DNA from: Phallus indusiatus | Lineage: Eukaryota > Basidiomycota > Agaricomycetes > Phallales > Phallaceae | NCBI GenBank assembly: GCA_027605045.1 | Contig: JAQFWX010000017.1 | Span: forward strand, 248,001-312,000 | DNA: 64,000 nucleotides | Reading direction: 5' to 3' | The notes under the pieces: model-generated | Seen by the model: the letters and a program-made list of their open reading frames with translations, nothing else | Database searches by the model: none | Told to the model about the DNA's origin: nothing | Shown here: one piece after another, positions 46,767-58,497 of the stretch | How the letters are laid out: each line of letters starts with the position of its first letter | Numbering within the stretch: the stretch's first letter is position 1 | Program-made: the position numbers and the translations under genes

Positions 46767-48719
46767 TCACTTGGCCTCTACCAGATCTATACCCTTTCCC
46801 AACGTGAACCCGCCACTTGAGTTTGCGTTCGTGGTGTTTCTGTTGATGTTGTTGCTGGCATTTGCGCTGCCGTCGCGGTTATGCGGCGGTTGTGAGCCTG
46901 GAGAAGGAGAAGGAGAAGAAGAGTATGTACCCGTCGCCAGGCCCATGATTCGTCGCGTGTCTTCACCGTCTATGAATAGTTTCCTCGAGGCGCCAAAGGC
47001 AGATGAAGACTTTGTTGTTGGTGATCCAAAAGGAAGGGCAGGACTTCGAAGTAACGGTGGGGGAGGAGCAAGCACAGATGAAGACGACGTCGACGATACT
47101 GAGGCTGCGGATTCTTGAGAAGATTGGCTGAAGGTCAAGATGGGAGTTGCTACGCCATCTCCTCTGTCGTCAATATCCATCATATCTACTACACCGTCGC
47201 CGTCCGGATGCATATGATGTGATCGTCCGCTTCTTCCAGTAGGACTTGTAAAGGAAGAAGAACCAGCACCGCTCAGTAAAGCACCACCAGCGGCGTATCC
47301 AGACCCAGACCCAGAAGCAGAAGTAGCAGCGGAATCTTCACCTTCGCCGGCACCCGCGAACAGAATGCGACCCATTGTAGTATTCGTTCGACGCGGCATA
47401 CTGCTGGTGGTCGGACGCGCGGGTGATGGGCTGGTAGCAAGATAAAGCATCAATTCCGCAGCATCCGCATCCTCGCTTGACTTGGTGTTTGATATCGGAG
47501 TTGTCGAACGGGCGATACCCAAGTCTCCTCCTGAAACAGAGAGCGTATTCGTATTGGGCTGAAGATGGGTTGATGACTGTTGTTGTTGCTGCTGCTGCGG
47601 TTGCGGCTGTTGTTGGCTCTGACGGGGCGATGCCCTGTTGGTGTACATGAGAGCCGTCAATGTCGCCGCGGCATTCATATCCTCCTTTTCAGTAAGCGTA
47701 CTCCGTGTACGCCCGTGCATGGCGTTGCGCACTGTTCGACCGGTCGCACTGCTAAAAGGGGACGGGGGTAGAGTAGCCGAGGAGCCGCCACCGCCGCCGT
47801 TGTTGCCAGATAAGTTGGCTGAGGAAGATGATGACATGGCTGCGCTAGAGCCCGGGCGTGCTTTGCTTCTAGGAGTAGCTGGAGGAGCCGGGGTGGGTGT
47901 TGTTGAATAGGCTGATAGAAGATCGGCGGGCGTTGGGGAATGGGAGGGTGATATGGAGGTGGAGGAGAGGGAGGAGGTGAGAGCGGGACCATATATATGT
48001 CGAGGGCGTTTCTGGGGCGGTGCTCCGAGAAGAGCAGAATATAGATTGTTGGGAGGAGAACCCGGAGGAGGCATTGTTGTTGCTGCGGGAGCACTACGAC
48101 GCTTGGACGGACTGGGCGGAGTCGGGGTGGGTGACGGGGCGGGAGAGGGTGATTGGATCCTATCTTCGAGGACGGGTAAGGGTACATGTGAGAGGTTATG
48201 TGTTGCTTTGTAGCTGGCATAAGAAAGTCGGGCGCGCAAAGCGCGTGTTAGCTAGATTGAAAAAGAGACGTGTCAGCGAGATTGCGTTCCAGAGAAATGA
48301 GTTCCTTCCCCTCGTGTGCAATTAAAAAAGCAAAATAGTGGGGAAAAAATACAGAAGAAAAAGTAAGGAAGATATATGATGATATGAAGAGGAAAGTATT
48401 TGCACAGAGCGACGCGTCCTACGCGCCGTCGTTGAGGGGGAACATGGCGCGAGGGAACACCCAGGCTCACAGCGTGACGAAACCCAACGGGGAAAATGGA
48501 ACAAGTGGGATCAAAAGAGAGACCAAAAAGATCACCAACCTTTGAGAATTCAGCGCGTTCAAGGAATTTCTGAACAGCTTTCTGACGTTCTTCACGTTCT
48601 TTGGGATCCAAATCGTCAATATCGAGAGGATCCGCAAGTTCCGAGGGCTGTCGGAAGGGAAAAGTGGGCGATGGGGTGGTCATTGTGGACGATGGCGAGG
48701 GAGAAATATGTGCTTGCAT
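46767..48719 (-). CDS. Whi5/Nrm1-like G1/S transcriptional repressor candidate
   Basis: Exons 48719-48540 and 48251-46767, 554 residues, with an unusually long intron of 288 nt. The splice joins the end of exon 1 (VQKFLERAEFSK) to LTRALRARLSYASYKATHN, a short helix resembling the conserved box of fungal Whi5/Nrm1-type proteins that bind SBF/MBF factors and hold back G1/S transcription. The rest is low complexity: proline/serine-rich, a polyglutamine run near residue 270, glycine-rich and many SP/TP sites suited to CDK phosphorylation. A second conserved-looking segment, LTEKEDMNAAATLTALM, lies around residue 245. The start MQAHISPSP is chosen as the best ATG; the frame is open further upstream. 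Assignment rests on the one short motif and overall architecture, so it is a candidate only. Confidence 0.6.
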
Positions 48720-51700
48720 GATGCGAGAACAAGGGTGTGGGGGTGTGTGCGGGCCCGCTGTGCTAGACAACGAGGAGAATGTTGTTTGAAGACGGAAGGG
48801 ACGACGAGGAAGAAGGGAAAGATGCGTGAGAGGAGAGTAACGCGACGCGTGAAGGCCAATTCGATTCCGACACCCGGTTATGTGCCCCGACCACCCATCG
48901 ACACCCACAAGATTATATAACCTGTGTCCTTTTTTCTGAATCTTTTTTTTTTTTGAAATTTTTTTTTAAAAAACAAATTCATCCACACAAGATACTTTAC
49001 AGGTCGTTCTCTGCTTTTTCCACAGAGGAATGCCCCAGCTCCTGGATGATGACTAACAGCCTGGAAACGTACGGACTCGGTCACTTTCCCATGTGGTCAT
49101 GTGGTTCCGTGTCAGCAGCCGACCGTTTTATTATTGATTACATACACATTTTTAATTTTGTGCTGGCTGGCACTGACTGGCTCTCGTTCCATCTCATTGC
49201 TGGTGCCCATGTCCCAATGGCATGTATTGGGTTCTCCTTCGCCAGTGCCTACCCAAGAAAACATCCTCACGAATCGGGTCTCGAGGTCATTCCAAACACG
49301 CGTAATCACGACATATCTCCGAACATTCATACCACAAGTACACGGTCCATAATAAATAAAGGCATAAGGTACCATCGATATCCCGCGCTATTGTACGCTA
49401 TATACTTCCTTCCCTTAACCATTCTCATCAAAGTGCAATCATATTATTTGATGCCGACTGTAATAAAAATCCGACGAGCATCGTGGTCAATTGTCACCCA
49501 AACACAATTATCTGAATCTGATTCGACAGACGTTCTATACGTATATTATACATACTACATATGCGTTCCAGAACGGGTCACGGAACGCGCTCATAAATAT
49601 TTAATGCCAAGATCCGTCTTTCAGCTGCCATCATGATAAAACAGGGTCAAGCCGGCGACGCACATCCGACGTAAACTTTCGTATATTACTTATGTACGTG
49701 TTGTATATAGCGAATAACTCCGGTTTATTGTATGACGTAGTTGATCCTTTCATCGTCATTCCGCAATGGGAGTTTTTAATAATCAACTACTGTTCCCGGC
49801 ACGGAAGGAAATTATTCTCCGCTTCATCGAAGAGCAATTTATTAAAGACCAAACTAAACTGTCTGTCACATATATTGTTGAACGGAGGCTAAATCCTTTT
49901 GTTGACCGACGACCCACACGTTGTGGAAATCCGAACCTTGGATCCATTAAATTACTCTCGACACGAATTATTCTGACGTTTCACATCGAGCCTTCACCAG
50001 ACTATATTTGTCGTCCTTGAAACCAATATGATGTCTGAGCCTGAGGGTTGAATAGGTGCGTCGTTGTTTCACTTCCATAGTTAGGTTACTTACATTATAA
50101 CCAGTATCTAGCAAGTCATTCACCTGCAATTATATTTGTAACGCAAAGCCAATTCAAACCTATCAAAAAATTTCTGACTTCCCTCAGCCATCTTTTGAAT
50201 CTGTAAATGAAGAGTCCTCGGGTCTTGCAAATTCCAGATGCGTCAAGCCGGTTTTGTCCTCAGCGTTGATCCCATAGTAAGAATTTGTATGTCTCTAACT
50301 GGGCGTTCCCGCGTGTCGTCAAAAATCGGATCGGAAGACTGTTTTGTACAATGATCACCCGGGTCAATTTCTATGCTCTACCTGTGGAGTTAGGGGCGAG
50401 GAATTATGCTCAGCCTCGGTGTTAGGATGTATGGACTCGCGATACATTCACGGTTCACGTTCTAGGGGTGAAAGCCATAAATTCGACGTAGCGGAAAATT
50501 TGAAACACTGGAAACAAGAGAATGCAGTTGAAGATGTGGCAAGTGAAGCAGTCTTTAGAGAAAGAAGTTTGAATAAGGAAATCGTAGGTCCGGCTTCACA
50601 TGCTGACACAATCTCAATCCGAAGGTATGGTGGTAGTTTAAGAACGTCGAGAATGTGTCATGTTGTGGTGCATATCTCAGACGGGTCTTTGAATAGACAA
50701 AAAGTCCTTGAAGAATTTGAAGGTTGAAGGCGTGGATTATAAATATATTGTCTGAAACCAGGGGCTGTTTCCGGAATTCGACAGCGTGAAGAGAAGTTCT
50801 TCGTTTACAACCCGCCGCAATCCTGGGCAAAGACGAAAGTGCCCCAACGTTGGCATGAGGGGTTGTGTATACCAAATTTTTCATTTCTCCATGACGCGTG
50901 TAATCTAGTATTCGGAACTGTTATATCCCTTGCATAATCATTTATTGGGATCGGAAAGTACGACCTTACAATTGGGTCGGATAAAAATGTTTCTTTCTAA
51001 CGACTAACAAACGTGAGAGTCCCCGATTGGTCGCCCATGGTGTCGCGCGGAGTGGTGAGAGTGAGCAACCTCTAGTTCGAGGATTGTATGTAGTATCTGC
51101 TCGAAGACTCTATTGTAAGAAGCGATTGAGTTCACTATCATGTCGCGTCAATTTGATCAAATATCCGTTGCTGCGCATGAGTGTGAATTGCACCATTGAA
51201 AAGTGCTATGACATTGGATACGGCGATGTCTTGGTTACTAAGGATGATCGCATTCCCCTAAATAGATACAATCACGACTCAAAAATACTTGCTAACAAAG
51301 AATCCAAGACAAGTTTGAGCTTACTTTTCAAACGAAACATCGTTTTGAACATGATATACAGGACAGGAGTCTATGGACGATGTCTATCATCGCATGCTAA
51401 ACCCTCTATTCAGCGGGGTACCCGAGTACCTATGGAGGCCTTCTCGGGCAACATTCGCTTAAGCATCATTACTAATGAGAAATACACTTTATTCTATTAT
51501 TGCTCGGTTTCTCTGAATAAGCCTGTACGTGCACTGGCCAACAATTATGTAATGTGGCAAGGAAGTGCCCACTGCCGCCGACTGGCAGTTTCAAATTTCA
51601 ATCTTTGAACACGGCGCTCATCTCAGTTAAAAAAAAAGTTATCGGCACACTGGCGCGACCCAGTCAACTAGTGTCACTCAATCCTATGGGCTTCCACGAA

Positions 51701-51911
51701 GAACTATTCAAACCGTCTTTTGAGTTGTATTCAGAAACAAAACAACAATAACAAGAGGAGAACATCGACTCGAAATCATGTTGGTCGCTTGGCATCAGAG
51801 ACTGAGCTGTTCTGGGAATTGAGATGCTGGCTCAGATGCTACCCAATCATTGCAATTCAAAGTCGCTGCTCTGATACCCTCTCATGCTAAACTTCTTCCC
51901 TCTCAATTTCG
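48720..51911. other. Gene-poor region of 3.2 kb
   Basis: It starts with the promoter of the Whi5-like gene (poly-A/T tracts at 48943-48970). Plus-strand frames of 227 codons (48953), 127 codons (50344) and 193 codons (51027) have no recognisable domain, no obvious intron partners and irregular composition, so none is called as a gene. Confidence 0.45.
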
Positions 51912-53261
51912 ATGTTCAACAAGTATCTCCCGTACACGAGGCTGCCCACTACTTCAGAAGAGTCGGAAAAGCCGTCTAGATTCAGTCGCTCTTGTTTGCG
52001 ATCCTTGTGCCGCCCGAGAATACTTTTGGTTCTCGTCCTAATAGCCCTTTGCGGGTCGCTGTTCTTCTTTTCCCCGTTCATCAAAAGTTACGAGCACTCT
52101 TCACAAACCGACCCTCCCCTTTCTTCTCCTACTAATACGCCTATTGATTCACCAGAACTCATAAAACCGCCAGAGTTAATAACGTCTTTCGGCAATGAAA
52201 CCCGCCCAGCGTGGTTAGATTTGCCCCCTGTCGAAATACCCTTAATCTTTCGTGTGGCGGTTTTATCACACCCAAAAGAAGTTGACAGACGTCAACTTAT
52301 TCGCGACAACATATTCAAAGGCGTTCGTCCAAGCGAAATAAGTATCGAATATCGATTTATAGTAGGATTGCCAGATGGTGGGAGCAAGACCTCTCTAGAA
52401 GCAGAACAGGAGAAACATGAGGACTTGGTCATTTGGGAGAGGGTAGAGTCGTACCAGACGCTGTCACAGAAGCGGTATTTCTCGTTAAAATGGGTTCGTG
52501 CTTTTTTTATTGGCTGATAGAAAATGCTTCAAATGAACTTGGCTTCTATGAACAGGCTGAGTCTTTATCTAACGCAAGTTACGATTATTTTATGAGCATG
52601 GATTCCGATACATTTGTTCGATTTGGTGCGCTCGCGCGTCGCCTTCCGACGGTTCTGGAAGGAAAAAACATCAATCCCAGAGAAGACCCCGTCATAGTAG
52701 CCCGAATGAGCCCACATTGGTGGCATTGGGTGGGAACCGTCTCTGACGAAAACGACGAAACCACGGAGGAAGATCTTCGTCTTGATGGACCGTGGTATTC
52801 ATATCCGATAGGAATAGGATACATGCTAAGGTGATTATTCGATGTCCATCATTTTCCCACAGGAAAACCAATTCATTCTCCATTATAGTTCCTACCTCAT
52901 GAAACAATTATTATCAACCCACCCACCTCTTCCTCACCATATCCCTTATCCGTGTGATGATGTTATGATCGGGGCATGGATATCGTCTTTGAGCGTTTTC
53001 GCAGACCCCCAACATACTTTCCGAACTGCTAAAGTCCATCCTTGGAACGTTGAAGTAGGCATTCGACCGGACCCTATCCTGCCTCATCCAGTCAATACCA
53101 TTGTCGTTGACGATCATGGGTGGCATGATTACAAGGGCAGAGCGAATTATGAAGATATTGGGGGAGCAGTGGGCTGGAATAGTGTTTGCGTTCATCATAT
53201 CAAAGAAAACGAGATCAAGATATTGCGAGAGGTAAAGGAATATCAAGGGGAATGGGATTGA
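51912..53261 (+). CDS. GT31-type galactosyltransferase-like protein, copy 1
   Basis: Exons 51912-52493, 52556-52830 and 52889-53261, 409 residues. A short cytosolic tail precedes one transmembrane anchor at about residues 38-58 (RILLVLVLIALCGSLFFF), the usual type II Golgi layout. The catalytic domain has the GT31 landmarks: FRVAVLSHPKEVDRRQLIRDN (first strand and RRxxIRxN block), the E(S/D)Y..L..K motif, and the DxD metal-binding site in YDYFMSMDSDTFVRF. The C-terminal part includes PCDDVMIGAWI, matching the E/DDVxxG element. GT31 enzymes transfer galactose or GlcNAc in beta-1,3 linkage to glycans; the acceptor is not predictable. It has a tandem paralogue at 55.8 kb with identical exon 2 and exon 3 lengths (275 and 373 nt). 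Confidence 0.83.
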
Positions 53262-54225
53262 AAAATATGAAATCATAATGTCATACCAATTATTATTTGT
53301 ACCTGGTTTCTGTTGTGCTTGGGTTTGATAAGTTGTAATGTATGGGGTGTATCTGTCACCATAGTGAACGCTTTATTCGACGAAGTTGAACCACTGTGCC
53401 TATAACGTTCCATAGTTTATTATATTTTGTAACGCGAGAAGGCAAGTAACATTCACTTTAGTAAGCCTATCCTTCTATCATCGCATAATTTCGGCACCTG
53501 AATCGTTACCGACGTTGAGATTGTGATATATATTACCTTAACAAGCACCCGGTTTTGGTTTTCTGGAACACGAGTTGGGAAAATCACCTCAACTAAATTA
53601 GGTGATTCAACTACCACTTGCTAGTTCTCCTTAAGTTCTCCTGTGCTCGGCTGGTCTGGACTTTTTTTAATACGGAATTCAATTTTGAAGCACTGTATAA
53701 CTTAGCCAAGGCCAAGCATTTGAACAAACTCGAAGCCTGAAACGACTGGCTCATTTTCGTCGCCAACTTTGACCTTAATCAATGTTACTTCTTAGGAGAG
53801 TGGAGCGACTCTTTGGCTGCTTTATTCGCCAACCTTCGAAGTCACTTTATCCCTTAGAAAGTCTATATCCCTATCACTATTACAGTATACGACTAGCTGA
53901 AACGTCGATAAGTGAGATATGCAGTAATATTCTTCCTCTTTTTAGACACTCCGGCGCACCGGACTTCAAGTCATGTTGAATATGCATGTGCTACCTGCAC
54001 CTTTTTTGCATTCGACGTGGCACTGATGGAAAATGAGGAACCGGACCTACTCTTTAGATAGTAAGAGCATGCACAAGGAAAATGAAACAAAGACGATTTG
54101 TTTGAAACACTTTCATAAGCAAAACTTGATGGTTTCATAAAAACGCATATAAATACATCTATTCTTCTTGTGCAATTAGGTTAAGATTGCATACACACAC
54201 TACATTTCATCAAGATACTTTCACT
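53262..54225. other. Spacer with TATA box of the small secreted protein gene
   Basis: No gene is seen in about 960 nt. TATAAATA at 54148-54155 lies about 70 nt before the ATG at 54226. Confidence 0.5.
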
Positions 54226-54604
54226 ATGATGCTTTTGACTCCTCTTTTTCTCTTTCTCTCTGTAACTTATGCGGCGTACATTCCTAGCAATACTAGCACA
54301 GTGCAGTCCGACTTGTTGGATTTGGACAACACGGATTACCTATTGGTAAAGCAAAGTTAACATCAAGTTCATCAATTCTTTCATGGTTGAGCTTTGACAT
54401 GTATAGGAAAACATTCCTCCTGAACTCACTGCACTTATGTCCGCGGACTGTTCCGGCTTCTGTGTACCTACTAACTCCAATTGTGCTGATTATTGTCACT
54501 GCACGATAGTCGCCTTTGTGCCAGTAAGTATCAAGTCTTAGTAGTCAGAGAGTCAACGGTTTAAAAATTCTCCTTAGATAAGACTCTGTACCAATCCCAA
54601 CTGA
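54226..54604 (+). CDS. Small cysteine-rich secreted protein (effector-like)
   Basis: Exons 54226-54345, 54407-54523 and 54578-54604, 87 residues; each exon is too short to stand out as an open frame. The first exon encodes a signal peptide (MMLLTPLFLFLSVTYAA, probable cleavage after AA). The mature peptide of about 70 residues has six cysteines, five clustered as C-x3-C-x6-C-x3-C-x-C and the sixth near the end (RLCTNPN), a number that could form three disulfides. Introns of 61 and 54 nt have good GTAAAG/GTAAGT donors and TATAG/TTAG acceptors, and both are phase 0. A TATA box is correctly placed. No family is recognised. It lies between two tandem GT31 genes on the same strand. Confidence 0.65.
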
Positions 54605-55823
54605 ACTCCCAGAAATTTTGTGATTACTTTTGACAAGATGATATACTTCTACAAATTGATTTTAACACTGGCCGATTCGCAAGCTCTGAAGTTCAGGAAG
54701 ACTGTCGAGACTGAGCTTTGAGAATGAATTGGAGGACCCCCCCTTGCCTTTCTTGCCTGTTATATTATTCGCCCGCGTCGTCAAATACCAATTTGACTTA
54801 TACATTATTCTGGATTTTCAATCTAAGACTACACCTTTATACAGCTTGGTGGGATACTCATTCCTTCGCACATATTGCCCATGCAGAAATCCTAGGGCAG
54901 TAAGGTAATTTCTCCTCGCAAATTATTGTGTCAATGTGGTCGTTGAAAGCTCAGACAAATACATGAGGTCGATAGCCCTGGTGTTGACTGATGATTTGCG
55001 TCAGATTTATTGTTCCTCATGATTTTCGTACACCTATCTTTTGACGCGACCCTGACATTTAGCTATGCTTTCGGCCGGTAACAAGTGGCGTCATTTGAGG
55101 GGTTAATCACAGCTCTTTGAGACTCCCTGAGCTAAAAAAGAACAAACTAGTGCTGTTTCCAGACTCATCCAATCATATCACATATCGTTGTACCGCTAAA
55201 CTGTAGTTTCTCGGGCTTGGTTTATTCGAAGTAGATCCGTTTCATTCCGACGTCTCGGCCCTTCACTTGAAAATTCAAATCCCTGCCCTTGGTGGGAACT
55301 TGAAACTCTGTCACGATGGTGACCCCACCGCTACCAATATATGCTACTTTAATTGACGAAAGCTTGAGAAAAATAACAAGGTTCGCAATCACACCATTTT
55401 CCTGGGACTCAAGAGCTGATATTTACATGAACTGGGTAGATGCGACGCTAATGAAGTATGCAAGTTCCACTTTAAGACTGGAACATCTTTCGAGTAGAGT
55501 TCCACGCGTGTAGGATGTGTTTCGTCCCGAGAAAATAATTGAATATCAGAACAATGCAAGTTGCCGGTACAATCTGGTTAAACGACGTACAGGTTCTCGT
55601 CTGTTTTCTCCATAAATTCAAATTGAACTGCTAGCGCCAGATGCTGATTCGCCAATACACCTCCTGCGCTTATGAATGAATAAATGAGTGGAGGTTGACA
55701 TAGTCCCATTGGACAAAGAATATATTCGGCTTGCACGGCTCATTGAGTATCCACTTCGTAATACTGGGAGGCCGCTTGCAAAACGCCTAAAAAAATCTTC
55801 CTTTCCTATACCCCATCTTCGTG
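54605..55823. other. Intergenic spacer
   Basis: About 1.2 kb with short frames only (60-75 codons) and no recognisable motif. No gene is called. Confidence 0.45.
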
Positions 55824-57205
55824 ATGTTTTCTCAGTACACAAAATTACCTAGTTCGCCAGACGACAAATCGCAAAAGTCAACTTCATCGCTAGGCTGTTT
55901 GCGGTGTCTGTATCGTCCGAGAGTCTTCTTCATTATCGTACTCGTGGTCATTGGCGGAACGCTGGTGGTGCTTTTCCAGCTATTCAAAGGTCATAACGAG
56001 TCTTCTGTACAAATTGAACCACATACTCCCAATGCTGACCAGGAAAAACAACCAGACACCATTACGACGATCTCAGCGCCCTTTCATTCAAGCCCTCAGT
56101 CGCAATGGATCAAGTCTTTTGACGCAGAGACGCGCCCGTCCTGGATGGACTTACCTTTACCCCTTGAACCGTTGGCTTTCCGTGTAGCAGTCATGTCACA
56201 TCCGAGTGAAGTGGAAAGACGTCAGCTTATTCGAGATAACATTTTTAAAGGCGTTCGCCCTAGCGAAATCGATTTGAAATACTGCTTTGTGTTGGGGCTA
56301 CCTGATAACGTCCCCGCTGAGAGAAAAATGGACACTCTACGAAAGGAGCAGGAGAAACATGGGGATTTAGAGGTTATGGATATTGACGATGCGCGCGACA
56401 GATTGTCGCAGAAGCGTTATCACGCGCTCAAATGGGTACGTACTTTCTTGCTCCCGTTGATATAGATTTAGATTCACGGATTGGACAGGCGGAGGCCTTC
56501 TCAAATACGAGTTACGATTACTTTATGACTATTGATTCCGATACGTTTGTTCGATTTGGGGCGCTGGCTCGCCGACTTCCAACAGTCTTGGAAGGAAAAA
56601 ACATTGATCCTCGGAAAGATGCCACGATGGTGGCGCGAATGGGCTCACATTGGTGGTATTGGTTAGGAACAGTCTCGGATGAGAATAAGGAATCGACAGA
56701 AGAAGACCTTCGCCTTGACGGACCATGGTATCCGTACCCAATAGGGATAGGATATATGTTAAGGTAGGCGTTACTCTTAGACTTTCATTGAAAAATTAGA
56801 GTTTTTGACAAGATGATCTTGCTGTTGTATAGTTCATACCTGGTGAAACAGTTCCTATCAGCAAAACCACCACTTCCTCATCATATCGCTTACCCTTGTG
56901 ACGATGTTATGATTGGATCTTGGATATCGTCTCTGAACGTATTCGCAGACCCTCAACACACTTTCCGAGTCTCCAAAAGGAATGACTGGAACATCGATGT
57001 AGGCATTCGACCAGATCCTTTGCTTCCTGAACCGGTGAACACGATCGTTGTTGACGACCATGGGTGGCATGACTATAAGGGAAGACCGAGCGTGGAAGAG
57101 TATGGAGGTCCGATTGGCTGGGATAGCGTTTGTATTCATCATGTTAGGGAATCGGAAATCAAATCTCTACGGGAGATAGAGGAACTTCAAGGAGAATGGG
57201 ATTAA
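55824..57205 (+). CDS. GT31-type galactosyltransferase-like protein, copy 2
   Basis: Exons 55824-56435, 56489-56763 and 56833-57205, 419 residues. The start is the ATG giving MFSQYTKLP; the codon before it is GTG. The transmembrane anchor is at about residues 34-56 (FFIIVLVVIGGTLVVLFQL). It has the same landmarks as copy 1: FRVAVMSHPSEVERRQLIRD, DxD in MTIDSDTFVRFG, and PCDDVMIGSWI. Exons 2 and 3 are exactly the same size as in copy 1, while the stem region after the anchor differs in length and sequence, so the catalytic part is conserved and the stem is free to vary. It arose by tandem duplication in direct orientation, and both copies look intact. Confidence 0.83.
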
Positions 57206-58497
57206 GGGGTGCGACTTTAAATTATGTAAATTGTGAGGACACGATAGGGATAGATACATTGTGTGCAACGTGTAAGGAACGGTTGATCTGTGATCATGTC
57301 AAAACTAAACTTCTTATTTTATTGGAACAAAACTCTGTTTTTACTACTATACTAGACGTACACATATGGCATACATAGATGTAGTTGAGTTTTCGACACT
57401 TCAAATGAACGAGGGGTCGTAAGGTGAATGTTCAAATTTCGGGACCGGATTTCGCCTGACGCTGCAAAATAGATTCTGCCCTTGAACTAGGAAAGCGATC
57501 CTCTGTCTCTGTCCTTTTTATGATCTATGAAAAAAAGGAGAGCGGGCAGTATGTATGAGGCAGTATGGTCATATGTATCACATGCGAATGCGAAGGGTCT
57601 AGCCAGTAATGGTAATACCAAAATCACTGCGTTGTTCGAATCTTAAACCCTGATGAAACATCGCGCCGAGGATTTTAAGGAAAAGGAGGACGTGGATTAC
57701 ATCTTACTGGGCCTATTCCGAAGAAGAACGTTTGAATCTAGTGCATTTGATGCTAGCACTCAACGTATAGCACTTGTTTTATAGGGGAACGTTGGACCAG
57801 CGAGCTCGATACGGGTATCTCCGGGTTGCCCGATTGGTGGATGGAGTACACACCACCTTGATTATATAATCATCACCATCACAGAAGCTCCACATGTTTC
57901 GTATTTTTGACAGTGAGCTTCGGTGACCGGCGATGGAGGCCAGGCACTGAGTATACGATCCTTGCAATTTTGCAATTTTGCTTTTGCAAACGTTTCTCAC
58001 CCACTAGGACATAGGAGCGCCATCACCGTTGAAAAATTTTCTGTCTCAGCTTAAACTTTGTTTTTCAGCAATGCACAAGGAGAAATATTTTCCATGAAGC
58101 TGTTTACCCGTCAAGCTACAGCGGGTAAACAGGACTATTGGCATAGGTTTCTGTGCTCACCTTTTGGAATCCGTTCGCTTTCAACAAAGTCCTTAAGAGG
58201 TGTCAACGCCGGATATGCGGCTGTCAATAATGGAGGAAAAGACGAACGTGCGTCGGTACTTTAACATCCCCTAACAAGATGGTGTTCATTTTAACGGAGG
58301 TTTCTTTTTTTTTTTTTTGCAGGGTCGGAGATCGAATAATCCAGGGACGCCAACAAACAAAATGTCGAGTGGGAACTTCTCTTCTGCAGATAAATAATAG
58401 CCTGCTGAATTCAGCTGGGGTCCGCTAGGCTTTGCCCCTTCCTCAAGAAGACGCCACCGATTAGTTGCTAAACGTTCCAGACACACGACACACGACA
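57206..58497. other. Intergenic region upstream of the transporter
   Basis: About 1.3 kb. A poly-T tract lies at 58303-58319. A short plus-strand frame at 58058-58264 may be leader sequence of the transporter; it has no motif. Confidence 0.4.

Noticed and set aside
48953..49636. Plus-strand frame of 227 codons
   Set aside because: No domain, it starts in a poly-T/A tract, composition is irregular, and it lies in the promoter side of the Whi5-like gene.
51027..51608. Plus-strand frame of 193 codons upstream of the first GT31 gene
   Set aside because: No recognisable motif, signal peptide or paralogue in the window; could be a chance frame. Expression data would decide.
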